In this document: positions 1-9,228 of the stretch, piece after piece | How positions within the stretch are numbered: position 1 is the first letter of the stretch | Layout of the letters: each line of letters opens with the position of its first letter | Assembly: GCA_016932575.1 (NCBI GenBank) | Contig: JAFGCO010000018.1 | Span: 34,590-98,589, forward strand | From: a bacterium | Lineage (GTDB): Bacteria; Zhuqueibacterota; QNDG01; JAFGCO01 | Direction of reading: 5' to 3' | Length of the DNA stretch: 64,000 bases | Program-made: the position numbers and the translations under genes | Notes under the pieces: generated by a model | Told to the model about the DNA's origin: nothing | Seen by the model: the letters and a program-made list of their open reading frames with translations, nothing else | Databases searched by the model: none

Positions 1-177
1 ATCTGGTCGATTAAAAAACATACTTTTACACTGAAACCGGAAAACGGAGATACGGAAACAGGAGATTATGAATTACACTATAAAACACTAAGCATCGCCA
101 TGATTAAAGAGATGATCATCGATGAATCGGGTATCGCAAAAAAAATTCCAGTAACGATGACATACAAAAAACTTTAA
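1..177 (+). CDS. C-terminal part of a lipocalin-like protein (5' end outside window)
   Basis: Frame 1 is open from the first base to a TAA at 175-177 and encodes 58 residues ending in TMTYKKL. The alternation of short polar strands and the position directly ahead of three lipocalin-like lipoprotein genes on the same strand suggest the last strands of a similar small secreted beta-barrel. The stop lies 27 nt before the next start, so the genes are probably co-transcribed. The N-terminus, and with it any signal peptide, is not in the window. Family assignment is inference from context. Confidence 0.55.
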   Translation: MWSIKKHTFTLKPENGDTETGDYELHYKTLSIAMIKEMIIDESGIAKKIPVTMTYKKL

Positions 178-204
178 TTCTATAAAAAATAAGGAGCCTT
201 ATTT

Positions 205-699
205 ATGAAATCTCTTCAACGAATCATTTTCATGACAATCTTAACAACTCTGCCAGTGATATTCATCATGAACTGCAGCAAGGACAGCAGTACCAGCTCA
301 AAAGACGATTTGATTGGCACATGGGAACTTATTGAACTCATTGTCAACTACGAAGGCATTCCAGCGGATTTGATTCAATACCTTGGACTCGATATTACTT
401 TGACTGTCCGGGAGGATGAGACGTATACATTGTCCACAACCCGAGACGGCGACACACAGGTTGAACACGGAACCTGGAAAGCCGGCAGTAAAACCATTAC
501 CATCAATCCGGATGACGGCGATCCGAAAACCATGGATTATTCAATTGACGGCAATACAGCCACATTGAAAACAACGCTTCCCAATGTGGTGGATCCGAAT
601 GACGAAGATCTAATGAGCAATATTCCGGCAGATATGTTCAACACTGATGGCACACTTAAAGACACGGCTGTAAAATTAATCTACCAGAAAATAGGTTAA
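205..699 (+). CDS. Lipocalin-like lipoprotein
   Basis: A 164-residue protein with a lipoprotein signal peptide: positive start, hydrophobic stretch and a lipobox ending at Cys24 (IMNC), followed by a Ser/Thr/Asp-rich linker. The mature part starts with LIGTWELIEL, the G-x-W opening of lipocalin-like domains found in many FCB-group lipoproteins, and continues as short beta strands. GGAG lies 8 nt before the ATG. It should be membrane-anchored and face the periplasm or the outside; ligand unknown. It is the second of four tandem genes but is more distant from genes three and four than those are from each other. Confidence 0.75.
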   Translation: MKSLQRIIFMTILTTLPVIFIMNCSKDSSTSSKDDLIGTWELIELIVNYEGIPADLIQYLGLDITLTVREDETYTLSTTRDGDTQVEHGTWKAGSKTITINPDDGDPKTMDYSIDGNTATLKTTLPNVVDPNDEDLMSNIPADMFNTDGTLKDTAVKLIYQKIG

Positions 700-737
700 T
701 TGATAACAACACCATAATTCAAACGAAGGAGAGAACT

Positions 738-1214
738 ATGAAGAAAATCATCCACATCGGAATGACTGTTTTGATCGCCATTGGTCTAATCATGTTGCTT
801 GGATGTGATGGTGACAATGGATCTGAGTCCAATGAAGGTTCGTTGGTCGGAACATGGGAAGCCGTCAAAGAAATCATCAGTATTCCCGGCACAGGCGATG
901 CAACGCTTACACCTCAAAGCGAAATGTTCATGCATTTAATTGTTTCAATTGCAGAAAATAACACATTTACGTATGAAACCTGGAGTGGTTCGGATAAAAC
1001 GGCTGAAACTGCCGGCTATGAATCAGGATCAGGATCCTGGGAAGTGGACGGATCTGTTTTCTCCATGGAATTCGAGGGAGATACTCAAATGATCCTTGAA
1101 GGCACTTACAAAGTGTCCAAAAACAAATTGGAGATCAGCACGTCTCTGGTTGTTGATATCTTCGGAACAGATCCCGTACCCGTCGAGATCACCATGGACC
1201 GAATTGCAGAATAA
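738..1214 (+). CDS. Lipocalin-like lipoprotein, paralogue of the next gene
   Basis: 158 residues with a lipoprotein signal peptide, lipobox LLGC at Cys23, then an acidic Ser-rich linker. The domain begins with LVGTWEAVKEI and holds the block TLTPQSEMFMH plus GSDKTAE-AGYESGSG-W, shared almost word for word with the following gene. That indicates a recent tandem duplication. The start is set by AAGGAG 7 nt upstream of the ATG. No enzyme motif is visible; a surface or periplasmic binding role is a guess. Confidence 0.75.
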   Translation: MKKIIHIGMTVLIAIGLIMLLGCDGDNGSESNEGSLVGTWEAVKEIISIPGTGDATLTPQSEMFMHLIVSIAENNTFTYETWSGSDKTAETAGYESGSGSWEVDGSVFSMEFEGDTQMILEGTYKVSKNKLEISTSLVVDIFGTDPVPVEITMDRIAE

Positions 1215-1299
1215 ATTTCCAAAAGAAATAACATTTTTAAAAATGGCCTCCTGTGAACAGACGGGGGCCATTTTTTATATTTCAAGGGGGTGCTTTGAA

Positions 1300-2094
1300 A
1301 TGAAAAATGTGTCTCATTATTACCGGCCGTTCCTGACAATATTCTTTTTTATACTTATTCATGGATGCGATTGGAAAAACGGATCGGAATCTGAATCACC
1401 AAATCCGGTAATTCAGCTGACAAAATATACGAATAGCGTCAACAATGTTACTCCACCGGGACAAAAAATACAGGCCGGGCAGCATGTCAAATGGACCTAT
1501 GAAATTACCAATACAGGGAATACGCAGCTTCAAAATATACATATCACAGATGACAGGGAAGGATATATCGGGGCAATTGATACACTTTCAATTGGTGAAA
1601 CAAAAATACTCGCGGATTCAGGATATGCCATCATTGGAACATACACCAATATTGGCAGGGCCGTATGTGCATATGATGAAAACGATACTCTGAAGGCTGA
1701 AGATCCGGATTTCTATAACGGATATTTTGGCGGAACCTGGAAAGCGAGCAAGGAAGTGATCATCCTTACAGGCTTCGGACAAATAACCCTTACACCTCAG
1801 AGTGAAATGTTTTTACATATGATATTCTCTTTCGAAGAAAACGGCACATTGACCTATGAATCATGGACAGGTTCGGATAAAACCGCGGAAGAAGCTGGTT
1901 ATGAATCCGGTTCAGGAACCTGGTCCATGGGTGTGCCTGATTTTTCCATGTCATTGGAAGAGGACGATCAGATCATTGAAGGTCCTTACAGCCTTATTGA
2001 GAATACATTGGTCATCAATACCACCTTGATTATTGACAGCTTTGGATCGGATCCGATACCCTTCGAAATGACCCTGACAAAGGTTGAGGATTAA
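1300..2094 (+). CDS. Lipoprotein with DUF11-like repeat domain plus lipocalin-like domain
   Basis: The frame is open from 1096, but that part overlaps the preceding gene. ATG 1300 has an AAGGGGG ribosome site and gives a proper lipoprotein signal (lipobox ending at Cys23, HGC), so 264 residues. Residues about 35-140 resemble the conserved-repeat (DUF11-like) Ig domains that carry VTYTYEITNTGN-type motifs (here WTYEITNTGNTQL). Residues about 145-264 are a lipocalin-like domain nearly repeating the upstream gene (TLTPQSEMF, GSDKTAE-AGYESGSG-W, DSFGSDPIP). So this is the upstream paralogue with a spacer domain inserted between anchor and barrel. Function unknown. Confidence 0.75.
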   Translation: MKNVSHYYRPFLTIFFFILIHGCDWKNGSESESPNPVIQLTKYTNSVNNVTPPGQKIQAGQHVKWTYEITNTGNTQLQNIHITDDREGYIGAIDTLSIGETKILADSGYAIIGTYTNIGRAVCAYDENDTLKAEDPDFYNGYFGGTWKASKEVIILTGFGQITLTPQSEMFLHMIFSFEENGTLTYESWTGSDKTAEEAGYESGSGTWSMGVPDFSMSLEEDDQIIEGPYSLIENTLVINTTLIIDSFGSDPIPFEMTLTKVED

Positions 2095-2234
2095 TTTAAA
2101 TTCAGCATTGCTTGAATATAAACGACCTTCCTCTATAAGATTAAACAAGAAGTGATTTTTACTACAAAATGGGAGGGTGTGGGTATTTGCGAAAATTTAT
2201 TATATTCATACAGGCCGGTATTTTTTTATATGCT

Positions 2235-2356
2235 TGTCATCTCGATCCGCCTCTGGCGGAGAGAGATCTTAAATGATTTCATTTTTATCATGCCCTGAAT
2301 CAATAAAGATTTCTCGCGGAGTTTATCCTGAGCTTGCCGAAGGACTCGAAATGACA
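2235..2356. repeat. MITE/REP-like element with imperfect terminal inverted repeats
   Basis: The stretch opens with TGTCATCTCGAT and closes with CTCGAAATGACA, an imperfect terminal inverted repeat (10 of 12 positions pair). Inside is a perfect hairpin TCCGCC-TCT-GGCGGA at about 2245-2259. The right end (CCTGAGCTTGCCGAAGGACTC) resembles dispersed intergenic repeats common in bacterial genomes. It fills the gap between the lipoprotein genes and the convergent apt gene. No coding capacity. Confidence 0.5.
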
Positions 2357-2381
2357 AATCCATGGTCAAGCATCACTTAAC

Positions 2382-2903
2382 TCATTCAGACTCACAGGCA
2401 ATCAGCGTATGAACAGGCACATCTCCCAGTTTTTCCCGTCCGTTTAAAAAACAGAGTTCGATCAGAAATGCAGCGCCAATCACGCTGCCTCCCAGCTTTT
2501 TCACCAAACGAATCGAAGCAGCTGCAGTGCCGCCCGTGGCCAGAAGATCATCCACGACCAGGATTTTAACTTCGGGCTGTATGGCGTCCCGGTGAACTTC
2601 AATTGCATCTGTTCCATATTCCAGTGCATATTCTTCTTTTTCTGTTTCTGCAGGTAATTTACCCGGTTTGCGCATGGGAATAAATCCGGTATCCAGTTCC
2701 ATGGCCATCGCACCGCCAAATATAAAACCGCGCGATTCAATACCAACAACCTGATCGATATTCTGTTTCCTGTATGGCTGACAGAGCTGGTGAACCGCCT
2801 CTTTAAAAGCATCGGGATCTTTGAGTAAGGTGGTGATATCCTTAAAAATAATCCCGGGTTTCGGAAAATCCGGCACATCCCGGATAAAATCGTTCAACTC
2901 CAT
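2382..2903 (-). CDS. apt: Adenine phosphoribosyltransferase
   Basis: Cytosolic purine salvage enzyme: adenine + PRPP to AMP + PPi. The protein is 173 residues, the normal family length, when started at MELNDFIRDVPDFPKPGI. That ATG has AGAAGGAG five nt upstream, whereas the longer reading frame to 2957 has none. The PRPP-binding loop VVDDLLATGGTA is at about residues 116-127, and GIESRGFIFG forms the diagnostic substrate segment. It is the last gene of the leftward block here, converging on the lipoprotein operon. Confidence 0.95.
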   Translation of the reverse strand: MELNDFIRDVPDFPKPGIIFKDITTLLKDPDAFKEAVHQLCQPYRKQNIDQVVGIESRGFIFGGAMAMELDTGFIPMRKPGKLPAETEKEEYALEYGTDAIEVHRDAIQPEVKILVVDDLLATGGTAAASIRLVKKLGGSVIGAAFLIELCFLNGREKLGDVPVHTLIACESE

Positions 2904-3024
2904 AAATGCTCCTTCTTTTATTACATGATAAAAATTCTTTTCTGCAAAATTAACCATATTTTATTAAGAAATGAGAGGGTTTAACTCAATGAGGTACTTA
3001 ACTTTGATATATTTTAACTTAATG

Positions 3025-3039
3025 AACCTCCCGGAGGTT
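3025..3039. other. Perfect 15-nt palindrome between acyP and apt
   Basis: AACCTCC-C-GGAGGTT is a perfect dyad. As RNA it would be a 6-bp stem with a 3-nt loop; the following T-run on the - strand is short, so it could be a weak terminator behind acyP or a protein-binding dyad ahead of apt. Confidence 0.3.
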
Positions 3040-3145
3040 TAAAAACCGTTGATAATGATTTTTTGACAGTCTCATTGAGACGCTTCACTTGAAATTTTCT
3101 CTTTCATCCTACAATAAATGCAGTCGTTCACCGACAGCAAATCAT

Positions 3146-3421
3146 TCAAAACGTAATATCAAAACCCGTAAATTTTCCCTGATACTCGCTCCAGTTGACC
3201 TGGATATTCCGGACCGCTGCGTAAGGATTTCCTGTACGCAGGGACTTTACAAGTATCTCAATTCTGGATTTATCTCCTTCTGCGAGAATTTCTACTTCAC
3301 CGGAAGGTAAATTTTTTACCCATCCGCCAAGTCCCAGATGCCTGGCATGCTTCTGTACAAAAAACCGGTACCCGACACCCTGTACCATACCGGATACGAT
3401 AATATGTGCTTTTGCATCCAT
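3146..3421 (-). CDS. acyP: Acylphosphatase
   Basis: Hydrolyses acyl phosphates in the cytosol. The 91 residues match the family length of about 90-100. The signature GMVQGVGYRFF (residues 11-21) supplies catalytic Arg19, and GWVKNLPSGEVEI supplies catalytic Asn37. The C-terminus ends in the expected short strand (FTGFDITF). It stands alone between apt and a membrane methyltransferase-like gene. Confidence 0.95.
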   Translation of the reverse strand: MDAKAHIIVSGMVQGVGYRFFVQKHARHLGLGGWVKNLPSGEVEILAEGDKSRIEILVKSLRTGNPYAAVRNIQVNWSEYQGKFTGFDITF

Positions 3422-3508
3422 GAATTCACCTGAATTTAACCTTTGGTATTCTTACCGGATAACCGGGCGATATACACCTGTATGGATCTGTTATTTTTAC
3501 AATGAATA

Positions 3509-4024
3509 TTAAAACCATGTTTTCCTTTTATATTCCCGATACTCACTGTATTGCTTCTCCAAATCTTTTTCTTCCAATAATTTCCAGTAGAGTATGAAGG
3601 ATATCCATACAACAGAGGATATCAATGTGGCAAAGCTTCTCATAAATACCGGAAAACCGATGATCCAGATAATGAATCCAAAATACATCGGATTTCTTAT
3701 TTTTGAATAAATCCCTCCTTTGACAAGCGTCCCCTTACCGGTAAACCCCTTCAGATTGATATGTGAATAAATGAAAAGAAAAACACCCACGATGAACAGC
3801 ACCAATCCGGAAATCCTGGCCCATACAGGAATATTGATTTTCATTGGATCAAAAAAACACATTTGAAACCATGAGAACCATAAAACAGCCATGACAATAT
3901 AAACAATATTTAGCATGATTTTCCTGTCTGCCATCGGATTCTTCTGATACTTAAGAACATTGAACACGGTACGCAAAAAATAAGAGACAAAACATACCCC
4001 GGACCAGAGGAAAAACATATTCAC
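3509..4024 (-). CDS. Isoprenylcysteine carboxyl methyltransferase / phospholipid methyltransferase family protein
   Basis: A 171-residue integral membrane protein with about four to five hydrophobic segments. The C-terminal part holds the family hallmark GGIYSKIRNPMYFGF followed by a membrane segment and LEEKDLEKQYSEYREYK, the SAM-binding and helical tail pattern of the ICMT/PEMT superfamily. Bacterial members methylate lipids, isoprenoids or unknown small molecules, and the substrate cannot be deduced here. No operon partner is evident. Confidence 0.8.
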   Translation of the reverse strand: MNMFFLWSGVCFVSYFLRTVFNVLKYQKNPMADRKIMLNIVYIVMAVLWFSWFQMCFFDPMKINIPVWARISGLVLFIVGVFLFIYSHINLKGFTGKGTLVKGGIYSKIRNPMYFGFIIWIIGFPVFMRSFATLISSVVWISFILYWKLLEEKDLEKQYSEYREYKRKTWF

Positions 4025-4215
4025 CCCTCCTTTAAACAGATACGATCAAATAATGATTTGAATGAACAGTTAAAATCCATCCAAATGAAAAGTATCATAT
4101 CAATTTTAATAATAACAGGACAAAATGCAAATCGGTTAGAAATGCCCGTCATGAAAAACAATCCTGGGTTATCTAATTTAAGATTCATGTTCTTGAAATG
4201 AATGGTAATGTTGTT

Positions 4216-4695
4216 TTACGGCAGCAAATTCAGCTTATTCAATTGATTGAATAATTCTGTAACAGCTTCTTCAGATGTTTTTGCCACCAGAACCGCCGGA
4301 TCAATTTCCCAGCTGTATAACGATACAATTGGAATCTCTCGCTGAAGCGCAAACGCCATTTCAGATAAGGTTCCGAATTTACCGCCTATGGCAATCACGC
4401 CATCGCAAGCATTAATAATCACGGCGTTACGTGCTACACCAAGACCTGTGGGGATCACAATATCCACGTATGGATTGGCCAGCTGACTTTGTTCCATAGG
4501 AAGAATGCCGACAGTCAAGCCGAATGCCTCTTTCGCACCTTTGCAGGCAGCTGCCATAACACCACCAAGCCCCCCGCAAAACAGAACAGCACCTTTTTGC
4601 GCGATCAGATAGCCGACTTCGCATGCCGCTTGCAAAACTTCAGGAGTTTCTTCCCTTCCCCCAATCACACCGATCTGTATTTTTCTCTGCTTCAT
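4216..4695 (-). CDS. TIGR00725/LOG-like family protein (lysine-decarboxylase-like Rossmann fold)
   Basis: About 159 residues starting at the ATG at 4695; a TTG four codons upstream is also possible. The sequence carries IGVIGGREE, then GAVLFCGGLGGVMAAACKGA, and INACDGVIAIGGKFGTLSEMAFAL. This is the PGG-T-like nucleotide-binding pattern of the LOG/TIGR00725 family. Plant LOG enzymes release cytokinin bases from nucleotides, but TIGR00725 members have no firm function. Cytosolic; monocistronic by spacing. Confidence 0.8.
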   Translation of the reverse strand: MKQRKIQIGVIGGREETPEVLQAACEVGYLIAQKGAVLFCGGLGGVMAAACKGAKEAFGLTVGILPMEQSQLANPYVDIVIPTGLGVARNAVIINACDGVIAIGGKFGTLSEMAFALQREIPIVSLYSWEIDPAVLVAKTSEEAVTELFNQLNKLNLLP

Positions 4696-4923
4696 GTCTA
4701 TCACCAAATTTTAATAAAAATATTTGCGGAATGAACGGCCCTTGATAATCGTCTCAAAATTATGGTAGTGAGGATTAAAAATGATCGTATCGCTCCGAAA
4801 CAGTTATCATCGAAACTGAGGAAATCAGCATTTCTGCAAATCTGAGAATAAATAAGATATTCTGAATATTTTTCTTTTACCTAAAAATCGAAAATCTGTG
4901 AAAGCCGGATTATTCATTTAAAT

Positions 4924-6309
4924 TTAAAATGCAGCCTGATTCGGTGTCCTTGGAAAGGGAATTACGTCCCGGATATTCTTCATGCCGGTAATATACATCA
5001 ACACCCGTTCAAATCCCAGTCCGAATCCTGCATGCGGAAACGACCCATATCTCCTGACATCAAGATACCATCCGTACACATCTTCCGACATGCCCTCTTC
5101 CTTCATACGCTGTAACAGAACATCCTCTCGATCCTCACGCTGACTGCCGCCAATGATTTCTCCCACCCCCGGCACCAGAAGATCCATTGCCCGGACCGTC
5201 TTGCCATCCTCATTATGAAACATATAAAATGCTTTAATCCCGACTGGATAATCGATGACAAAAACAGGTTTTTTAAATATCTTTTCCGATAAAAACCGCT
5301 CATGCTCGGTCTGCAGGTTTGCACCCCAATTTGTGTCATATTCGAATTTTTGATCCGCTTTGTTCAATAATTCAATGGCTTCTGTATATGTGGTAACGCC
5401 AAAATCAGAATGAATGACTTTTTCCAGACGTTCGATCACACCCTTATCTATAAACTGGTTAAAAAAGGCCATTTCCTGGGATGCATTTTCCAAGACATAA
5501 GTAAAAATAAATTTCATCATTTCTTCAGCTAACTTCATATCATCTTCCAGATCAGCAAAAGCAATTTCAGGCTCGATCATCCAAAACTCAGTGGCGTGTC
5601 GAGGCGTATTGGAATTTTCCGCCCTGAATGTGGGCCCGAATGTGTACACATTTCTGAATCCCATGCAAAACGCTTCAACCGGCAGCTGACCGCTGACTGT
5701 AAGAAAGGTTTTTCGGCCAAGCAATTCTTTGGCGTAATCAATCGGATGTTTAATTTTATCCAGTTCCAATGTGGTCACCTGAAACATTTCTCCGGCACCT
5801 TCCGCGTCCACACTGGTGATAATAGGCGTGTGAACATATACAAATCCGCGCTCATTAAAAAATTTATGAATGGCGTAGGCCAGAATCGAACGTACCCGAA
5901 ACACCGCATTAAAGGTATTGGTTCTGGATCGCAAATGGGCGATCGTACGCAAATACTCGAATGTATGTCGTTTTTTCTGGATGGGATTACTCTGACTCGA
6001 GACAGCAAGAATGACTATCTCGCCGGCCTGTATTTCAAACGGCTGTTTGGCCTGTGGCGTTTTGACCAGTTTCCCCTGAATTTTCAGTGATGATCCGATG
6101 GTGAGCTTTGTAATTTCTTTGAAATTCGACAGTTTCTCATCAAACACAATTTGAATATTTTTAAAACAGGTGCCATCATGCAATTCAATGAATCCGAATG
6201 TTTTGGAGTCGCGTAAAGTACGTACCCATCCGGAGACTGCAACTGTGCGATTGTCATAAGCGTTGGGATCTTCAAAAAAATCCCGAATATGATTTACCTG
6301 ACCGATCAA
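4924..6309 (-). CDS. asnS: Asparaginyl-tRNA synthetase
   Basis: Class II aminoacyl-tRNA synthetase charging tRNA-Asn. An N-terminal OB-fold anticodon domain ([20 protein letters not shown]) is followed by the class II core. Motif 2 lies around [19 protein letters not shown], motif 3 is [15 protein letters not shown], and the terminus [11 protein letters not shown] is typical of AsnRS. The frame extends to a GTG at 6345 without a ribosome site. TTG 6309 has AAGGAG at ideal spacing (6 nt), and an ATG two codons earlier overlaps that site, so I favour 6309 (461 aa). Together with glnS in this window, direct charging of both amide amino acids is implied. Confidence 0.95.
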   Translation of the reverse strand: MIGQVNHIRDFFEDPNAYDNRTVAVSGWVRTLRDSKTFGFIELHDGTCFKNIQIVFDEKLSNFKEITKLTIGSSLKIQGKLVKTPQAKQPFEIQAGEIVILAVSSQSNPIQKKRHTFEYLRTIAHLRSRTNTFNAVFRVRSILAYAIHKFFNERGFVYVHTPIITSVDAEGAGEMFQVTTLELDKIKHPIDYAKELLGRKTFLTVSGQLPVEAFCMGFRNVYTFGPTFRAENSNTPRHATEFWMIEPEIAFADLEDDMKLAEEMMKFIFTYVLENASQEMAFFNQFIDKGVIERLEKVIHSDFGVTTYTEAIELLNKADQKFEYDTNWGANLQTEHERFLSEKIFKKPVFVIDYPVGIKAFYMFHNEDGKTVRAMDLLVPGVGEIIGGSQREDREDVLLQRMKEEGMSEDVYGWYLDVRRYGSFPHAGFGLGFERVLMYITGMKNIRDVIPFPRTPNQAAF

Positions 6310-6454
6310 ACCCATCTCCTTATTTAGTTTTTCTTGAAATTTCACAAATGGTCATTATACGTCTATTAAATATCAATCGGTATTTACCTTTCATTGACTT
6401 AAAGCCTGTTTTCTTTTACCTGTAAATTGTTTAATCTTTCATTTTAAGTAACAG

Positions 6455-7465
6455 TCATCCCCAATCCTCGGCCTTGGCAGTCCGTGTCATTAAATCACTG
6501 ACAGCCTGACGCGGGGACTTATCTTCAAAAAGAACGTGGAATACTTCGGTGGTAATAGGCATATCAATCTTATGGTGTAACGAAAGATCCAGCGCCGATT
6601 GTGTGGTTCGCACCCCTTCTGCCACCATAACCATCTCTTTTAATATTTGTCTGAGACCTTTGCCTCTTGCAATTTCCTCCCCAACAAACCGGTTGCGGCT
6701 GTGGCGGCTGGTGCACGTGACAATCAAATCTCCCATTCCGGATAAACCTGCAAATGTCATGGAATTTGCATTCAGTGCCGTACCCAAACGGGTAATTTCC
6801 ACCAGTCCGCGATTGATCAACGCTGCTTTTAAATTGTCTCCCAGCTCAAGACCGTCTATAATACCAGCGGCAATAGCAATGACATTTTTCAAAGCCCCCC
6901 CCAACTCCACGCCAATCACATCATCACTTGTATAAATTCTAAAAAACGGACTCATGAACAGCTTTTGTACTTCACGGGAACTTATATCCCCCTCGGAAGC
7001 CGCGACAATAACCGTCGGACGTTTCCGGGCCAGCTCTTCTGCATGGCTTGGTCCGGACAGTACCACGACACGGTCCGGAGTTAAATTTGGCAGACTTTCT
7101 AAAAGAATTTCCGATATCCTTTTCCATGTCATATTTTCAAGACCTTTGCTTCCGCTGACCAGGATACACTGATCGGATAAAATAGGCTGGCATTTTTCTG
7201 CCACGGAACGAATCACATGCGACGGCAGAGCAATAACAACAAATGCCTTATCCTGAACAGCAACAGTCAGATCTTGTGTAATTTTTATATCTTCCGGAAT
7301 AGAAATCCCCGGAAGAAACACAGAATTTTCCCGTGTGGCTTCCAATTGCGCTTTGATTTTCGGATTAAATTCCCATAAGGTCACATCATGATGATTATGG
7401 GCAAGCGCAATGGCCAGGGCAGTTCCCCATCCTCCGGCACCCAATATGCCAACTTCTGAATTCAA
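6455..7465 (-). CDS. gpsA: Glycerol-3-phosphate dehydrogenase [NAD(P)+]
   Basis: Makes sn-glycerol-3-phosphate from dihydroxyacetone phosphate for phospholipid synthesis. 336 residues, normal length. The N-terminal Rossmann motif is GAGGWGTALA (residues 9-18), the catalytic-Lys region is GGALKNVIAIAAGI, and the substrate segment reads NRGLVEITRLG. Its start overlaps the end of plsY by 4 nt (ATGA type), so the two successive enzymes of lysophosphatidate synthesis are translationally coupled. Confidence 0.96.
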   Translation of the reverse strand: MNSEVGILGAGGWGTALAIALAHNHHDVTLWEFNPKIKAQLEATRENSVFLPGISIPEDIKITQDLTVAVQDKAFVVIALPSHVIRSVAEKCQPILSDQCILVSGSKGLENMTWKRISEILLESLPNLTPDRVVVLSGPSHAEELARKRPTVIVAASEGDISSREVQKLFMSPFFRIYTSDDVIGVELGGALKNVIAIAAGIIDGLELGDNLKAALINRGLVEITRLGTALNANSMTFAGLSGMGDLIVTCTSRHSRNRFVGEEIARGKGLRQILKEMVMVAEGVRTTQSALDLSLHHKIDMPITTEVFHVLFEDKSPRQAVSDLMTRTAKAEDWG

Positions 7466-8112
7466 ATGTCATTATCCTCATTTGTCGATCTGCTTCCGAA
7501 CCGGTTCTCTTCCCCTCGAATCAGACGCCCGATATTGCTTCGATGCGTAAATACAATTAAAGCAGCAACAATCAGAGCAATACATAACAACACATTGGGA
7601 ACCGTGACTCCCAGCGCCCGCTGAACCAGAATTGAAACCGGAAGCGATACTGCTGCAATCATGGAACTGACAGAGACAATGCGTGTAAGCCAAACCAGAA
7701 CAATCCAAAGTCCCAATGCAATCAATGCCGGAACAGGAATCAGCGCGACCAGCACACCGAACGCCGTGCCCACGCCTTTGCCACCCTTGAATCCGGCAAA
7801 AACTGTCCAGATATGTCCAAAAATGGCCGCGATGCCTGCTAAAATCTGAATGAATGATGCATTATTCAGCGGAACTGAATCCAGACGGATTTTTGCAATA
7901 AGCAGGACAGCCAGCACACCTTTGGCCATATCAACCAGTACCACAATCAAGGCCGGTTTCCACCCCATAACCCGAAATACATTGGTGGCTCCTGCATTCT
8001 TGCTGCCGTGATTACGGACATCATCCTTCATCACAATCCGGCTCGTCCAAATCGCCGTGGGAATTGATCCCACCAGATAGCTGCAAAGTATGATTAAAAC
8101 AAGAGAGATCAT
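7462..8112 (-). CDS. plsY: Acyl-phosphate:glycerol-3-phosphate acyltransferase
   Basis: Integral membrane acyltransferase that uses acyl-phosphate to acylate glycerol-3-phosphate. The 216 residues show at least five hydrophobic segments and the signatures GSIPTA and HGSKNAGATNVFR near the N-terminus, FGHIWTVFAGFKGGKGVGT in the middle, and HRSNIGRLIRGEENRFG at the end, all three PlsY motif regions. It is directly coupled to gpsA downstream, which supplies its acceptor. Confidence 0.96.
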   Translation of the reverse strand: MISLVLIILCSYLVGSIPTAIWTSRIVMKDDVRNHGSKNAGATNVFRVMGWKPALIVVLVDMAKGVLAVLLIAKIRLDSVPLNNASFIQILAGIAAIFGHIWTVFAGFKGGKGVGTAFGVLVALIPVPALIALGLWIVLVWLTRIVSVSSMIAAVSLPVSILVQRALGVTVPNVLLCIALIVAALIVFTHRSNIGRLIRGEENRFGSRSTNEDNDI

Positions 8113-8220
8113 ATCTTAATTATCCTATATTTAACACCGTATTAAAGTTTGTTAACATAAAAAAAAGCGATACCAATTCAAATATGACACAATCATATTT
8201 CAAGCGATCGTCGAACAATT

Positions 8221-9228
8221 TTAAACGACTTCTCCCACCCGAATGGGCGTTTCGCCCTGCATTTCCAGAATTTCCATACATCTGGATTCCTCATCAGGCG
8301 GCACAATAAAAATATATCCCACTCCCATATTAAATGTCCGATGCATATCTTGCTCCGGTACATGGCCCTCTTCTTGAATAAGACGGAATATAGAGGGGAG
8401 TTTCCAGCTTTCCCACTGAATGGAAAGAGACAATCCATCCGGTAAAATCCGTCGGGTGTTTCCTTCAATACCCCCGCCGGTAATATGAGACATGCCATGA
8501 ATATCAATCGAACCATAAAGCGCTTCGAAAACCGGCTTATAGCAGCGATGCACCGCGATCAAGGCTTCGCCCACACTGCATTCCAATCCAGGAACTCTCG
8601 TATTCACATCATATCCTGCATGATCGAACAGAACTTTCCGTGCCAGGCTGTAGCCATTGGTATGCAATCCTGTGGAAGGAAGCCCAATAAGAACGTCGTT
8701 TTTTTGGATTCGGCTTCCGTCAATCACATGGTCTTTTTCCACGATCCCGACAATGCATCCAGCCACATCATATTCGCCTGCCTGGTAAAAACCGGGCATT
8801 TCTGCCATTTCACCGCCAATTAAAGCACATTCAGCAGCCTTGCATCCCCGAACCATCCCCGATACGAGTGATTCAACGTCCTTGGATCTAAGAATTCCTG
8901 TGCCGATATAATCAAGAAAAAAGAGAGGACAGGCACCACCCACGAGAATATCATTAATACAATGATTGACCAGATCTTCTCCCACTGTGTCATGCCTTTT
9001 CATCATAAAGGCGACTTTTAATTTTGTTCCGACGCCATCAATGGAAGACACCAGAACCGGATTTTTGTATTTGGATAAATCCAGCGCAAAAAAACCGCCG
9101 AATTTTCCAATATCCGTTAACACCCCGGATGTAAAAGTCGATCTTACGGCTGCCTTGATATTTTTAACCGCATTTTCTCCTGCTTCAATATCGACACCTG
9201 CAGATTTATAATCGAATGATTGGGTCAT
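8221..9228 (-). CDS. purM: Phosphoribosylformylglycinamidine cyclo-ligase
   Basis: Fifth step of de novo purine synthesis (FGAM to AIR, ATP-dependent). From the ATG at 9228, which has AGGAAAGAG just upstream, the protein is 335 residues; the frame extends 12 codons further to 9264. Motifs: DYKSAGVDIEAG at the start, SSIDGVGTKLKVA (ATP/Mg), GEDLVNHCINDI, GLPSTGLHTNGYSLAR and HITGGGIEGN. The 5' end overlaps the DUF4416 stop by 23 nt, pointing to one transcript. Confidence 0.95.
   Translation of the reverse strand: MTQSFDYKSAGVDIEAGENAVKNIKAAVRSTFTSGVLTDIGKFGGFFALDLSKYKNPVLVSSIDGVGTKLKVAFMMKRHDTVGEDLVNHCINDILVGGACPLFFLDYIGTGILRSKDVESLVSGMVRGCKAAECALIGGEMAEMPGFYQAGEYDVAGCIVGIVEKDHVIDGSRIQKNDVLIGLPSTGLHTNGYSLARKVLFDHAGYDVNTRVPGLECSVGEALIAVHRCYKPVFEALYGSIDIHGMSHITGGGIEGNTRRILPDGLSLSIQWESWKLPSIFRLIQEEGHVPEQDMHRTFNMGVGYIFIVPPDEESRCMEILEMQGETPIRVGEVV

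Noticed and set aside
1096..1299. Upstream extension of the 1300-2094 reading frame
   Set aside because: It overlaps the preceding lipoprotein gene and lacks a ribosome site; the start at 1300 has both a ribosome site and a lipoprotein signal.
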